Shown here: positions 1-10,149 of the stretch, piece by piece | Numbering within the stretch: the stretch's first letter is position 1 | Layout: every line of letters begins with the position of its first letter | Assembly: GCF_014042355.1 (NCBI RefSeq) | Contig: NZ_JACEZU010000005.1 | Location: forward strand, 62,001 to 126,000 | DNA length: 64,000 nt | DNA from: Rugamonas apoptosis | Lineage (GTDB): Bacteria > Pseudomonadota > Gammaproteobacteria > Burkholderiales > Burkholderiaceae_D | Direction: 5' to 3' | The notes under the pieces: generated by a model | What the model saw: the letters and a program-made list of their open reading frames with translations, nothing else | What the model was told of the DNA's origin: nothing | Database searches by the model: none | Made by a program: the position numbers and the translations under genes

Positions 1-10
1 AAAGTCCACC

Positions 11-1711
11 ATGCCAGACTATAGCAACCTGTCGGTCCTGATCGTCGACCCCAACCAGGGCATGCGCGCCAGTCTGCACAACATGCTGACTCAGGTGAAT
101 ATCACCAAGGTCGACCACGCCGTCAGTTCGGCCACCGCCATCCGCCAGCTGGGCACCAAGTCCTATGACGTGATCCTGTGCGAATACGACCTGGGCGGCA
201 GCGCCGAGAACGCCGGCCAGGACGGCCAGCAGTTGCTGGAGGATTTGCGGCACCACCGCGTCATCAGCCAGTGGGCCATTTTCATCATGCTCACGGCCGA
301 AGGCGTGTACAGCAAGGTGGTGAGCGCGGCCGAGCTGCTGCCCACTGATTACATCCTCAAGCCGTTCACGGTCGATGTGCTGTCGCAGCGCATAGGCCGC
401 GCCCTGGAGCGGCGCGCCAACTTCCTGCCCGTGTACCAGAAGATAGGCCAAGGCAAGGCGCGCGAGGCGCTTGATGCCTGCCTGGCGGCGGAAACCAGCC
501 AGCCCCGCTACGCCACCGACTACGCGCGGCTGCGGGCCGAACTGCTGGTGAGCCTGGACCGGCACGCGGAAGCGGAGCAGGTCTACGCCGCCATCCTCCA
601 ATCGAAGCCGCTGGGCTGGGCGCAACTGGGCCAGGCGCGCTGCCTGTCGCACCTGGGGCGCCATGGCGAAGCCCAGGCCCTGCTGGAAGCGCTGGTGGCC
701 GCCAACCCGAAATTCATGGCCGCCTACGACCTGCTGGCCCAGTGCCTGCGCGTCCGGGGCAACGACGAGGCCGCGAAACAAGTGCTGCAGGACGCGGTCG
801 CCATCTCGCCCCACATGGTACGCCGGCTGCGCCATCTGGGCGATGTGGCGCTGGCTGTGGGCGATGTGGCGGGCGCCGAGCAAGCCTACAAGCAGGTGGT
901 CGCCAAGGCCCGCCATTCCGAGTTTCGCGATCCATCCGACCATGTCAACCTGGTGCGCACACTGGTCAAGAAAGGCGATGCGACAGCCGCCAGCGCCGTG
1001 GTGCGCGACCTGGAGCGGTCCCTGCGCAGCAGTGCCGGCACGGAAGTGTGCCGCGCCTACGCCGCCTCCATGGTGCTGGAACTGAAAGGCGACGCGGCCG
1101 GCGCGGCCGCCGAACTGGCCAAGGCCATGAACAAGCTGGCCGAGGCGACGGGCATGTCGAGCAATGTGAAGCTGGGCCTGGCCCACAGCTGCCTCGTCAA
1201 CCGCATGGACGAACAGGCCAACGCCCTGTTCGCGGAACTGACGGCCGACCCCAACAGCGGCGTGAGCGCATCGCAGGTGCTGGCCATCTGCGAACAGGCC
1301 GACCGGCCGGAGCTGGTCAAGCAGCACCATGCCAACCTCGATTCGGCGGTGGACGCGATGGTGCGCCAGGCGGCGGAAAAGAGCCGCCAGGGCGACCTGC
1401 GCGGCGCGGTCGAGGTGCTGCACCTGGCCCTGCAACGCAATCCCGAGCACACGGGTCTGTGGACGGTCGCCGCCACCGCCATGTTGCGCCAACTGGCCGA
1501 CGTGGGTTGGGACGCGGCCCTGTTCGGCCAGTGCACGGCCCTGCTGCGGCGCATCCGCGAGCACAATGCCGAGCATCCGCTGCTGCCTGGTTTGCTGACC
1601 CAGTACGTGGCCATCCGCAAGCAGCATGGCGCGCAGCTCGCCGCCGCGCATCCGGCGCCGCAGCCGCCCGCACCTGCGCCGTCAACCTCACCTTCACCTT
1701 CGGCCGCTTAG
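11..1711 (+). CDS. REC-TPR response-regulator-like protein (copy 1)
   Basis: This 566-residue protein has an N-terminal CheY-like receiver domain (about residues 8-125) and a long helical TPR region (about 130-535) with a Pro/Ala/Ser-rich tail. The receiver keeps an acidic-pocket Asp (D13), T95 and the conserved Lys (K117, in ILKPF). At the expected phosphoacceptor the sequence reads ILCEYDL, so the site is Glu (E58) rather than Asp. No DNA-binding or enzymatic output domain is visible; the TPRs suggest protein-protein signalling in the cytoplasm. A close paralogue follows 21 bases downstream and is probably co-transcribed. The start lies only 10 bases from the window edge, so upstream signals cannot be judged. 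The receiver/TPR assignment is firm; partners and pathway are unknown. Confidence 0.85.
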   Translation: MPDYSNLSVLIVDPNQGMRASLHNMLTQVNITKVDHAVSSATAIRQLGTKSYDVILCEYDLGGSAENAGQDGQQLLEDLRHHRVISQWAIFIMLTAEGVYSKVVSAAELLPTDYILKPFTVDVLSQRIGRALERRANFLPVYQKIGQGKAREALDACLAAETSQPRYATDYARLRAELLVSLDRHAEAEQVYAAILQSKPLGWAQLGQARCLSHLGRHGEAQALLEALVAANPKFMAAYDLLAQCLRVRGNDEAAKQVLQDAVAISPHMVRRLRHLGDVALAVGDVAGAEQAYKQVVAKARHSEFRDPSDHVNLVRTLVKKGDATAASAVVRDLERSLRSSAGTEVCRAYAASMVLELKGDAAGAAAELAKAMNKLAEATGMSSNVKLGLAHSCLVNRMDEQANALFAELTADPNSGVSASQVLAICEQADRPELVKQHHANLDSAVDAMVRQAAEKSRQGDLRGAVEVLHLALQRNPEHTGLWTVAATAMLRQLADVGWDAALFGQCTALLRRIREHNAEHPLLPGLLTQYVAIRKQHGAQLAAAHPAPQPPAPAPSTSPSPSAA

Positions 1712-1732
1712 GCCACGCCTGGAAACCGATAC

Positions 1733-3370
1733 ATGCAAGATTACGCTGAACTTTCCGTCCTGCTGGTAGACCCCAACCCCGGCATGCGCGCCACCTTGCG
1801 CAATATGCTGAACCAGTCCGGCATCAACCGCGTCGACGACGCGGTGAGTTCGGGTACGGCCATCAGCCAGCTGAACAAGAAAAGTTACGACATCATCCTG
1901 TGCGAATACGACCTGGGCAGTGGCGCCGGCGACAGCGGCCAGGATGGCCAGCAACTGCTGGAAGACCTGCGCCACCACAAGCTGATCGCGCAGTGGACCA
2001 TCTTCATCATGTTGACGTCGGAAGGCGTGTACAGCAAAGTGATCAGCGCCGCCGAACTAACGCCCAACGACTACGTGCTCAAGCCATTCACGGTCGACGT
2101 GCTGCAACAGCGCATCGCGCGCGCCGTCGAGCGCCGCTCCTACTTCCTGCCCGTGTACCAGTTGATCGGCATGGGCAATATCCGCAAGGCCATCACCACC
2201 TGCCTCGAGTGCGAGGCCACGCACGCACGCCATGCCATCGAGTTCGCGCGCCTGCGCGCCGAACTGCACTTGCGCCAGAACGAGCTGGAGGAAGCGGAGC
2301 TCATTTACCAGACCATACTGCTCACGCGCCCCATCGGCTGGGCCCACCTTGGCCTGGCCCGCTGCCAGTTCGGACTGCAGAAGTATGAAGAGGCCCAACA
2401 GACCCTGGACAACCTGATCGCGCACAATCCGCGCTTCATGGCGGCCTACGATTTGCTGGCGCAAACCCATGTGGCCATGGGCCAGAACGTGATGGCCAAG
2501 CGCATCCTGGAGGACGCGGTCGCCATTTCGCCACACATGGTGCAGCGCCTGCGCCAACTGGGCGAAGTGGCCTTTGAGACGGGCGATGTGATGGTGGCCG
2601 AGAAGGCGTTCAAACAGGTGGTGCAGAAGGCGAAGTATTCGGAATTCCGCGACCCGGAAGACCACGTCAACCTGGTCAAGACCCTGGTCAAAAAAGGCGA
2701 CGCCAACCAGGCCGGCGGCGTGATACGGGATCTGGAGCGCTCTTCGCGCGGCAATGCCAACACGGAAGTGTGCCGTTCCGTGGCCGCCAGCCTGGTGGCG
2801 GAACTGATGGACAACCCCCTCGCCGCCGCCGCCGAATTGCGTAACGCCGTGCGCACCATGAGCATGACGCGCGGCCTGTCCAACGGCCTCAAGGTGGGCC
2901 TGGTGCACAGCTGCCTGAAAAACAAACTCGATAACGAAGCCACTTCGCTGATGGTGGAACTGACCAACGACACCGACAGCGGCATTTCGATGGACGAAGC
3001 CGTGGGCGTGTTCGAGAAGGCCGGCCGCCACGACCTGGCCACCGGAGTGAGCGAAGCCATCTCGCGCCAGCTCGACGACCTGCTGCTGGACGCGGCCGAA
3101 AAGCGCGCCCATGGCGACCTGCGGGCGGCCATCGACACGCTCAATGGCGCGCTGCGCAAGGCACCGGGCAATATGGCGCTGCTGCCAGCGGCCGCCTCGG
3201 CCATGCTCAAGCAACTGGACGACCTGGGTTGGGAAGCGCCCGTGGCCGAACAGTGCAACCACCTGCTGGAGCGCATCCGCCGGCTGGACCCCAACCACCC
3301 CGCTCTGCCCATCCTGCTCAACCAGTACACGGCCACCCAGCGCAAGTACGGTATTTCCACCACCGCGTGA
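1733..3370 (+). CDS. REC-TPR response-regulator-like protein (copy 2)
   Basis: This 545-residue tandem paralogue of the preceding gene aligns over its full length, with near-identical receiver blocks and the shared phrases AVAISPHMV and EFRDP.DHVNLV in the TPR part. It has the same receiver layout: D13, T95, K117 (VLKPF) and Glu at position 58 (ILCEYDL) where the phosphorylated Asp would be. The C-terminus lacks the Pro/Ala tail of copy 1. A GGAA motif 8 bases before the ATG is a plausible ribosome-binding site. The pair looks like an old tandem duplication that retained the altered phosphosite in both copies, which suggests the Glu is functional and not decay. The output is unknown. Confidence 0.85.
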   Translation: MQDYAELSVLLVDPNPGMRATLRNMLNQSGINRVDDAVSSGTAISQLNKKSYDIILCEYDLGSGAGDSGQDGQQLLEDLRHHKLIAQWTIFIMLTSEGVYSKVISAAELTPNDYVLKPFTVDVLQQRIARAVERRSYFLPVYQLIGMGNIRKAITTCLECEATHARHAIEFARLRAELHLRQNELEEAELIYQTILLTRPIGWAHLGLARCQFGLQKYEEAQQTLDNLIAHNPRFMAAYDLLAQTHVAMGQNVMAKRILEDAVAISPHMVQRLRQLGEVAFETGDVMVAEKAFKQVVQKAKYSEFRDPEDHVNLVKTLVKKGDANQAGGVIRDLERSSRGNANTEVCRSVAASLVAELMDNPLAAAAELRNAVRTMSMTRGLSNGLKVGLVHSCLKNKLDNEATSLMVELTNDTDSGISMDEAVGVFEKAGRHDLATGVSEAISRQLDDLLLDAAEKRAHGDLRAAIDTLNGALRKAPGNMALLPAAASAMLKQLDDLGWEAPVAEQCNHLLERIRRLDPNHPALPILLNQYTATQRKYGISTTA

Positions 3371-3439
3371 CGGCGCGGCGGGTGCGGCGCAAGTCCACCG
3401 GACGCGCCGGCCCCGCCAGACTCGCAGGACCCGCCGGAT

Positions 3440-6400
3440 TTACTCCGGCTGGCCGTAGCCGCCACCGCCCGGCGTTTCGATCACGAACACGTCGTCCGTC
3501 CGCATCTCGGTCTTGCCGATGTGACCCAAATGTTCGACGCTGCCATCGGCCCGCAACACGCTGTTGCGGCCCAACGCGCCCGGCGCACCGCCCGCCATGC
3601 CGAATGGTGCGTGGATCCGGTTGTTGGACAGGATGGCGGCCGTCATCGGTTCCAGGAAGCGCACCTTGCGCACACCGCCGTCGCCGCCGCGCCAGCGTCC
3701 CGCGCCGCCGGAACCATGGCGGATGGCGTAGCTCTCCAGCCGCACGGGGAAGCGGAATTCCAGGATTTCCGGGTCCGTCAGGCGCGAGTTGGTCATATTG
3801 GTCTGGACCACGCTGGTGCCGTCGAAGCCCGGCCCCGCACCTGAGCCGCCGCTGATGGTTTCGTAGTACTGGTATCGCGCGTTACCGAAGGTGAAATTGT
3901 TCATCGTGCCCTGCGCGGCCGCCATCACGCCCAACGCGCCGTACAGCGCGTTGGTGATGCAGGTGGACGTTTCGACATTGCCCGATACGACGGAGGCGGG
4001 ATAGTGCGGGTTGAGCATGGAGCCGGGCGGGATCAGCACCTTGAGCGGCTTGAGGCAGCCGGCGTTGAGCGGAATGTCGTCATCGACCAGCGTGCGGAAC
4101 ACGTACAGCACGGCGGCCATGCAGACCGCCGACGGCGCGTTGAAATTATTCTCCAGCTGGTCCGACGTGCCCGCGAAGTCGATTTCGGCGCTGCGGCTGG
4201 CCTGATCGACACGCACGGCCACCTGGATCCGGGCGCCGTTGTCCAGCTCGACCGTATAGCTGCCATCGCGCAGCGCGCTGATCACGCGCCTCACGGCTTC
4301 CTCGGCGTTGTCCTGCACATGACCCATGTAAGCTTGCACCACGTCGAGGCCGAAGTGGGCCACCATCTTGCGCAGCTCGTCCACGCCTTTCTGGTTGGCG
4401 GCCACCTGGGCCCGCAGGTCGGCCATGTTCTGGTCGGGATTGCGGGCCGGCCAGGTGGCGCCGGCCAGCAGGGCGCGCGCTTCGGCGTCGCGCAACTGGC
4501 CGCCGGCGGCGCCGTCGACCAGCTTGAAGTTGTCGATCAGGACGCCCTCCTCCTCGATGCTGCGCGAATCGGGCGGCATCGAACCGGGCGTGGTGCCGCC
4601 GATGTCGGCATGGTGCCCGCGCGAGCCGACGTAGAACAGGATCTGCCCGCCCGCCTCGTCGAACACGGGCGAGATCACCGTCACGTCAGGCAGGTGGGTG
4701 CCGCCGTGGTAGGGATCGTTGAGCATGTAGACGTCGCCCGGATGCATGCTGCCCGCGTTGGCCTGCATCACGGTCTTGATGCTCTCCCCCATGGAACCGA
4801 GATGCACCGGCATATGGGGCGCGTTGGCGATCAGGTTGCCGTCTGCGTCGAAGATGGCGCAGCTGAAGTCCAGCCGCTCCTTGATATTGACCGAGTAGGC
4901 CGTGTTCTGCAGCCGCAGCCCCATTTGTTCCGCGATCGACATGAACAAGTTATTGAAGATCTCCAACATGACCGGATCGGCCGTGGTGCCGATGGCGCGC
5001 CGCTGGGGCAGCGCCTCCACGCGCGTGAGCACCAGATGGTCGTGCGGCGTGACTTCGGCCTGCCAGCCCGGCTCCACCACTGTGGTGGCATTGGCTTCCG
5101 CGATGATGGACGGGCCTTTGATGATGTCGCCAATGCGGGTGGCCGAGCGCTGATACAGCTTGGTGTTGCGCCACTGGCCGCCGCTGTACATGCGCACCAC
5201 GGCTTGCGGCGTGAGGCCGGACACCCGGCGCGGTGCCGGCGTGACCATTTCGGCCGGCGCGTCGGAGCGGCCCAGTGCCTCCACCGATACCGCCTCCACG
5301 ATCAGCGCCTTGGCCGGCATGAGGAAAGAGAAGCGTTTCTTGTAGGCGGATTCGAACTGGGCTTGCATCGCGCCGGCCGTATCGAATAGCACGACCAGCG
5401 CGGAATCGGTGCCTTCGTACCGCAGGTGGACCCGGCGCAGCACGGTGATGCGTTCCGGCGCGACGCCCTGGCGCACCAGTTCCGCATGCGCTTCGTCACC
5501 CAGCGCGTGCAGCCGCGCTTCCAGGTGCGCAAGGCGCTCATCGGCCAGTTTTTCCTCCACGGCCGCCTCGCGCATGGCGCTCTGGTCGGCCAGGCCCATG
5601 CCGTAGGCCGACATCACGCCAGCCAGTGAATGGATGAAGACTGTCTTCATGCCCAGCGCATCGGCCACCAGGCAGGCGTGCTGGCCGCCGGCGCCGCCGA
5701 AGCTGGTCAACGTGTATTCCGTCACATCGTGGCCGCGCTGGACGGAGATCTGCTTGATGGCGTTGGCCATGTTCCCGACGGCGATCTCGATGAAGCCTTC
5801 GGCCACCTGTTCCGGCGTGGCCGGCTTGCCGGTCGCCGCCGCGATCTGGGCGGCCATCTCGGTGAAGCGGGTGCGCACGGTCTGCGCGTCCAGCGGCTGC
5901 TTGCCTTCGGCGCCGAACAGGTGCGGGAAATGGCCGGGCTGGATCTTGCCCAGCATGACATTGCAGTCCGTGACGGCCAACGGCCCGCCGCGCCGGTAGC
6001 TGGCCGGGCCCGGGTTGGCGCCGGCGCTGTCCGGCCCCACCCGCAGGCGGCTGCCGTCGAAATGCAGGATGGAGCCGCCGCCGGCGGCCACGGTATGGAT
6101 GCTCATCATGGGCGCGCGCATGCGCACGCCCGCCACCTGGGTTTCGAACACGCGCTCGAACTCGCCCGAGTAATGCGACACGTCGGTCGAGGTGCCGCCC
6201 ATGTCGAAGCCGATCACGCGCTCGAATCCGGCCAGCCGGCTGGCGCGCACCATGCCGACGATGCCGCCGGCCGGGCCGCTGAGGATGCTGTCCTTGCCCT
6301 GGAACGCGCGCGCGTCCGCCAGGCCGCCATTCGATTGCATGAATTGCAGGTTTACCCCCGGCATCTCGCGCGCCACCTGGTCCACGTAGCGGCGCAGGAT

Positions 6401-7045
6401 GGGCGACAGGTAGGCGTCGACCACGGTGGTGTCGCCGCGCGCCACCAGTTTCATCAAGGGACTGACCTGGTGCGATACCGACACCTGGGTAAAGCCGATC
6501 TCGCGCGCCATTTGCGCCACGCGCTGTTCATGCTCGTGGTAGCGGTAGCCGTGCATGAAGACGATGGCCAGTGCCCTTAGGCCCTGGTCGTAAGCGGCCT
6601 GCAGCCCGCCGCGGGCAGCGTCGGCGTCCAGCGGCACAACCACGTCGCCGTGCGCGTCCATGCGCTCGTCGATTTCGATCACATGGCCGTACAGCAGTTC
6701 CGGCAGCACGATGTGGCGCGCGAACAAACGGGGACGGTTCTGGTAAGCGATGCGCAGCGCGTCGCCAAAACCGCGCGTGATGGCCAGCGCCGTCGGTTCG
6801 CCCTTGCGTTCCAACAGGGCGTTGGTGGCCACCGTGGTCCCCATCTTGACGGCCTCGATTTGCGCCACGGGAATGGCCGTGCGGGGCCCCAGTCCCATCA
6901 GCTGGCGGATGCCGGCGATGGCGGCGTCGCGATACTGTTCAGGATTTTCCGACAGCAGCTTGTGCGTGCGCAGGCGGCCATCCGGCTGCCGCGCCACAAT
7001 GTCCGTAAACGTGCCGCCGCGATCTATCCAGAATTGCCAATCCAT
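3440..7045 (-). CDS. oplAH: 5-oxoprolinase (hydantoinase A/B fusion)
   Basis: This 1201-residue ATP-dependent 5-oxoprolinase converts 5-oxo-L-proline to L-glutamate in the cytoplasm. The N-terminal half is hydantoinase-A-like: it opens with [19 protein letters not shown] and has [14 protein letters not shown] in the ATPase core and SGPAGGI. The C-terminal half is hydantoinase-B-like ([42 protein letters not shown] end). The length matches single-chain bacterial and eukaryotic OplAH, not the split HyuA/HyuB form. The ATG at 7045 is chosen because [11 protein letters not shown] is the family start and GAGG lies 5 bases upstream; an in-frame upstream ATG would add 21 non-conserved residues. It is transcribed towards the REC-TPR pair and divergently from the NAD(P)HX repair gene. 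Confidence 0.93.
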   Translation of the reverse strand: MDWQFWIDRGGTFTDIVARQPDGRLRTHKLLSENPEQYRDAAIAGIRQLMGLGPRTAIPVAQIEAVKMGTTVATNALLERKGEPTALAITRGFGDALRIAYQNRPRLFARHIVLPELLYGHVIEIDERMDAHGDVVVPLDADAARGGLQAAYDQGLRALAIVFMHGYRYHEHEQRVAQMAREIGFTQVSVSHQVSPLMKLVARGDTTVVDAYLSPILRRYVDQVAREMPGVNLQFMQSNGGLADARAFQGKDSILSGPAGGIVGMVRASRLAGFERVIGFDMGGTSTDVSHYSGEFERVFETQVAGVRMRAPMMSIHTVAAGGGSILHFDGSRLRVGPDSAGANPGPASYRRGGPLAVTDCNVMLGKIQPGHFPHLFGAEGKQPLDAQTVRTRFTEMAAQIAAATGKPATPEQVAEGFIEIAVGNMANAIKQISVQRGHDVTEYTLTSFGGAGGQHACLVADALGMKTVFIHSLAGVMSAYGMGLADQSAMREAAVEEKLADERLAHLEARLHALGDEAHAELVRQGVAPERITVLRRVHLRYEGTDSALVVLFDTAGAMQAQFESAYKKRFSFLMPAKALIVEAVSVEALGRSDAPAEMVTPAPRRVSGLTPQAVVRMYSGGQWRNTKLYQRSATRIGDIIKGPSIIAEANATTVVEPGWQAEVTPHDHLVLTRVEALPQRRAIGTTADPVMLEIFNNLFMSIAEQMGLRLQNTAYSVNIKERLDFSCAIFDADGNLIANAPHMPVHLGSMGESIKTVMQANAGSMHPGDVYMLNDPYHGGTHLPDVTVISPVFDEAGGQILFYVGSRGHHADIGGTTPGSMPPDSRSIEEEGVLIDNFKLVDGAAGGQLRDAEARALLAGATWPARNPDQNMADLRAQVAANQKGVDELRKMVAHFGLDVVQAYMGHVQDNAEEAVRRVISALRDGSYTVELDNGARIQVAVRVDQASRSAEIDFAGTSDQLENNFNAPSAVCMAAVLYVFRTLVDDDIPLNAGCLKPLKVLIPPGSMLNPHYPASVVSGNVETSTCITNALYGALGVMAAAQGTMNNFTFGNARYQYYETISGGSGAGPGFDGTSVVQTNMTNSRLTDPEILEFRFPVRLESYAIRHGSGGAGRWRGGDGGVRKVRFLEPMTAAILSNNRIHAPFGMAGGAPGALGRNSVLRADGSVEHLGHIGKTEMRTDDVFVIETPGGGGYGQPE

Positions 7046-7220
7046 GCCGACCTCAATGCTATACAAGAAGCGCATATTGTAGTGTGTGGGCCAGCGTACG
7101 CGCGACACGGTTGAATGGATTATTTCGATGCTAAAATTGTACGAACATCAATCGCCAGCGGGTTTTCGCGCTGGCGCGCAGGCCGGACCTGCCGTTTTAC
7201 ACACTTGATCGGATGCGTCT

Positions 7221-8726
7221 ATGAACCCACTTTATGCCGTCGCGGAGATCCGCGCTATCGAACAGCAAGCCGCGACGGCGCTCCCGCCGGGCACGCTCAT
7301 GCAGCGCGCCGGCCAGGCCACCGCCAACGCGGCACTCGACATGCTACCCTTCTCGACCAACCAGGCCAGGGTGCTGGTGCTGGCCGGGCCGGGTAACAAC
7401 GGCGGCGATGCGCTGGAGGCGGCCGCCAACCTGACGTATTCAGGCGTCCAGGTGGAGGTCCTGCATTTTCCGCCCGCTGGCGCACCGTCGGCGGAACGGA
7501 CGGCCGCGCAGCGGCGCGCAGAACACAGCGATGCGCGCTTCATCGATATCGGCACCAGCACCATGGCAGGCACGGACTGGAACCTGGTGATCGACGGCCT
7601 GTTCGGCATCGGCCTGGCCCGTCCCGTTAGCGGCGCCTTGCGCACGCTGGTCGACACGGTCAACACCCTGTCCTGCCCTGTGCTGGCGCTCGACGTACCG
7701 AGCGGCCTCGATGCCGATACCGGCGCCATCGTCGGACCGGATGGCGTGGCCGTGCACGCCACCCATACCATCACCTTCATCGGCGACAAGCCAGGGCTGC
7801 ACACCTGCGATGGACGCGACTACGCCGGGCAAGTGAGTGTGGCCCCGCTGGATCTGGAGCCGCGCCAGTTCCCCCCTGCCCGCATGCACCTGAACGATGT
7901 GCGCTTCTTCGCGCGCCACCTGAAACTGCGGCGCCAGAACAGCCACAAAGGCAGTTACGGCAATGTGGCGGTGGTGGGCGGCGCGCGCGGCATGGCGGGC
8001 GCGCCCATCCTCGCAGCGCGCAGCGCGCTGCACGCGGGCGCGGGGCGCGTGTTCGCCGTATTCGCGGACGACGCGCCAGCCTACGACAGCGGCCAGCCGG
8101 AGCTGATGTGCCGGGCCGCGGCCGGTTTCGACCTCGATAGCGCGGTGCTGGTACTGGGCCCCGGCCTGGGTACGGCGCCACAATCGGTGGACCTGCTGAA
8201 ACGGGCTGTGGCGAGCGCCAGCCCGCTGGTGGCCGACGCCGACGCGCTCAACCTGCTCGCGTCGGACGCCGCATTGCAGGCGGCCGTCGCGGCGCGCGCC
8301 GCCGGCTGCATCATCACGCCCCACCCACTGGAAGCGGCGCGCCTGCTGGGGATCGCCATCGGCGCCGTGCAGGCGGACCGCTTATCGGCCGCGCGCAAGC
8401 TGGCGGCGCAACTGCGGGCCACTGTCGTGCTGAAAGGATCGGGGACCGTGATCGCCAGACCCGATGGCGACGCTGTCATCAACACGACCGGCAATCCAGC
8501 GCTCGCCACCGCTGGCACGGGCGATGTACTGGCCGGCCTGTGCGGCAGCCTGCTGGCCCAAGGCTGGCCTCAGTGGGAGGCGGCGCTGGCCGCAGTCTGG
8601 CTGCATGGCATGGCGGCCGATGTGCTGGTGAACGATGGCGTAGGACCGATCGGCCTGACGGCCGGCGAGCTGACACCTGCCATTCGCGCGGCGATCAACC
8701 GCCTGGTACAGCAGCACGCGCGCTGA
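7221..8726 (+). CDS. nnr: Bifunctional NAD(P)H-hydrate epimerase / ADP-dependent dehydratase
   Basis: This 501-residue fusion repairs damaged NAD(P)HX. The N-terminal YjeF-N epimerase domain (about residues 1-215) interconverts the R and S hydrates and shows AGPGNNGGDALEAA and VIDGLFGIGLARPV. The C-terminal ribokinase-like domain (about 225-495) dehydrates S-NAD(P)HX using ADP and carries GNPALATAGTGDVLAG with its catalytic Asp. The length is normal for the bacterial fusion. The ATG follows a weak GGA-type site. It is monocistronic: divergent from oplAH and convergent with the ABC ATPase gene. It acts in cytoplasmic metabolite repair. Confidence 0.95.
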   Translation: MNPLYAVAEIRAIEQQAATALPPGTLMQRAGQATANAALDMLPFSTNQARVLVLAGPGNNGGDALEAAANLTYSGVQVEVLHFPPAGAPSAERTAAQRRAEHSDARFIDIGTSTMAGTDWNLVIDGLFGIGLARPVSGALRTLVDTVNTLSCPVLALDVPSGLDADTGAIVGPDGVAVHATHTITFIGDKPGLHTCDGRDYAGQVSVAPLDLEPRQFPPARMHLNDVRFFARHLKLRRQNSHKGSYGNVAVVGGARGMAGAPILAARSALHAGAGRVFAVFADDAPAYDSGQPELMCRAAAGFDLDSAVLVLGPGLGTAPQSVDLLKRAVASASPLVADADALNLLASDAALQAAVAARAAGCIITPHPLEAARLLGIAIGAVQADRLSAARKLAAQLRATVVLKGSGTVIARPDGDAVINTTGNPALATAGTGDVLAGLCGSLLAQGWPQWEAALAAVWLHGMAADVLVNDGVGPIGLTAGELTPAIRAAINRLVQQHAR

Positions 8727-8765
8727 AGCGCAGCGGGTTCGACTGCGGCGGAAGGTTCGCCGCTG

Positions 8766-9494
8766 TTATACCAGCCGGCCCGCCGCGATCGTGATCACGC
8801 GACCGCAACGCGCAGCGATGGTGGCATCGTGCGTGACCAGCACCAGGGTGGAGCCATGTTCGCGATTAAGCTCGAACATCAGCTGGATCACGGCCTCGCC
8901 GGTGGCCGCATCGAGACTGCCAGTAGGTTCGTCGGCCAGCAGCAGCGGCGGCTCCGTGACAAACGCCCGTGCCAGCGCCACCCGCTGCTGCTCGCCGCCG
9001 GACAGATATTTGGGATAGTGGCGCAGGCGCTCGCCCAGCCCCACCCGGCGCAACATGGCCTGGGCCCTGTCTTTCGCGCCCGATTCGCCACGTAGCTCCA
9101 GCGGCAGCATCACGTTCTCCAGCGCCGTCAAATGGGGCAGCAACTGGAACGACTGGAACACGAAACCCAGTTTTTCCATGCGCAGCGCGGCACGGCCGTC
9201 TTCATCGAGCGCGTAGATATCGACGCCATCGAGCAGCACCCGGCCACCGCTGGGCGTATCGAGGCCGGCCAGCAATCCCAGCAAAGTGGACTTGCCGGAG
9301 CCTGAAGCGCCTACAATAGCGAGCGTCTCCGCCCTTTGCACGGTAAAATCCACTTGGTGCAATATCGTCAGCTCACCGCCGGCGTCCGCCACCCGCTTGG
9401 TCAGACCCGCCACATCGATGGCGGCCGTCGCCCCGGCGGCGTTGGCCGGGGTGGGAGTCAATTGAATGGAAGGCGTCGTTGGAAGATCGGGCAT
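8766..9494 (-). CDS. ABC transporter ATP-binding protein (LolD/YbbA type)
   Basis: This 242-residue nucleotide-binding subunit of the MacB/LolD/YbbA family carries Walker A GASGSGKST, Q-loop VFQSFQLLPHLT, signature LSGGEQQRVALARAF, Walker B LLLADEPTGSLD and the H-loop VTHD. The ATG at 9494 gives an N-terminus about 30 residues before the ABC core; the open frame extends upstream to 9575 but that part looks unconserved. The start sits in a GCATGC palindrome that also contains the likely tesA start on the other strand. Divergence from tesA is the E. coli ybbA/tesA arrangement. Here, however, no FtsX-like permease follows: the next gene downstream is nnr on the other strand. The partner must be encoded elsewhere, or the gene is an orphan. 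The substrate is unknown. Confidence 0.9.
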   Translation of the reverse strand: MPDLPTTPSIQLTPTPANAAGATAAIDVAGLTKRVADAGGELTILHQVDFTVQRAETLAIVGASGSGKSTLLGLLAGLDTPSGGRVLLDGVDIYALDEDGRAALRMEKLGFVFQSFQLLPHLTALENVMLPLELRGESGAKDRAQAMLRRVGLGERLRHYPKYLSGGEQQRVALARAFVTEPPLLLADEPTGSLDAATGEAVIQLMFELNREHGSTLVLVTHDATIAARCGRVITIAAGRLV

Positions 9495-10149
9495 GCTGAA
9501 CTTGTTAAGAAAATGTCGTGACACTGGAAGGCCATACCGGCAGGCGTTCGCCGCCCTGCTCTTGCTGTGCGCCACCGCGAGCGCCTATTCTGCACCAAAA
9601 ACCATCCTCGTGCTCGGCGACAGCCTGTCAGCCGAATATGGCTTGAGCCGGGGCAGCGGCTGGGTGGCCCTGGCCGAGCAAAAGATCAAGGAACAGAAGC
9701 TCGCCGCCGACATCGTCAATGCCAGCGTGAGCGGCGAGACGACCAGCGGCGGCCGCACCCGCTTGCCGGCGCTGCTGGAAAAGTATCACCCGGAAGTGAT
9801 CGTCATCGAACTGGGCGCCAACGACGGCCTGCGCGGCTTGCCGGTGGCCGCCGCCGAAGCCAATCTGCGCGCCATGGCCAGCGCCGCGCACGAGGCGAAG
9901 GCCCGCGTGCTGCTGGTGGGGATGCGCATGCCGCCCAACTATGGCCGCCAGTACGCCGACCAGTTCTACGCCATGTACGGCACGCTGAGCAAGGAGATCA
10001 AGGCGCCGCTGGTGCCCTTCATGCTGGAAGGCGTGGCCGACAAGCCCCAGTTGTTCCAGGCCGACCGCCTGCATCCGACGGCCGAGGCCCATCCCACCAT
10101 CCTGGCCAATATCTGGCCCTCTCTACAGAAAATACTCAAGACACGATGA
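9493..10149 (+). CDS. tesA: Arylesterase / lysophospholipase, SGNH-GDSL family
   Basis: This 218-residue periplasmic SGNH hydrolase resembles TesA. A signal peptide (hydrophobic FAALLLLCATASAYS) precedes the GDSL block LVLGDSLSAEYGL with the catalytic Ser. The Asn block ELGANDGLRG and the catalytic Asp-His block DRLHPTAEAH follow. It hydrolyses acyl esters, thioesters or lysophospholipids. The ATG at 9493 (GGAAG about 8 bases upstream) is preferred; an in-frame ATG at 9466 would add 9 residues. The stop overlaps the next start (ATGA), so selU is probably translationally coupled. The head-to-head layout with the ABC ATPase gene matches enterobacterial ybbA/tesA. Confidence 0.92.
   Translation: MLNLLRKCRDTGRPYRQAFAALLLLCATASAYSAPKTILVLGDSLSAEYGLSRGSGWVALAEQKIKEQKLAADIVNASVSGETTSGGRTRLPALLEKYHPEVIVIELGANDGLRGLPVAAAEANLRAMASAAHEAKARVLLVGMRMPPNYGRQYADQFYAMYGTLSKEIKAPLVPFMLEGVADKPQLFQADRLHPTAEAHPTILANIWPSLQKILKTR

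Noticed and set aside
3371..3439. Possible terminator between the REC-TPR and oplAH genes
   Set aside because: The region is GC-rich with several weak stems but no single good hairpin or U-tract.
4004..6580. Long open frames opposite the 5-oxoprolinase gene
   Set aside because: They show low-complexity His/Arg/Ala composition typical of antisense frames in GC-rich DNA; oplAH motifs prove the other strand.
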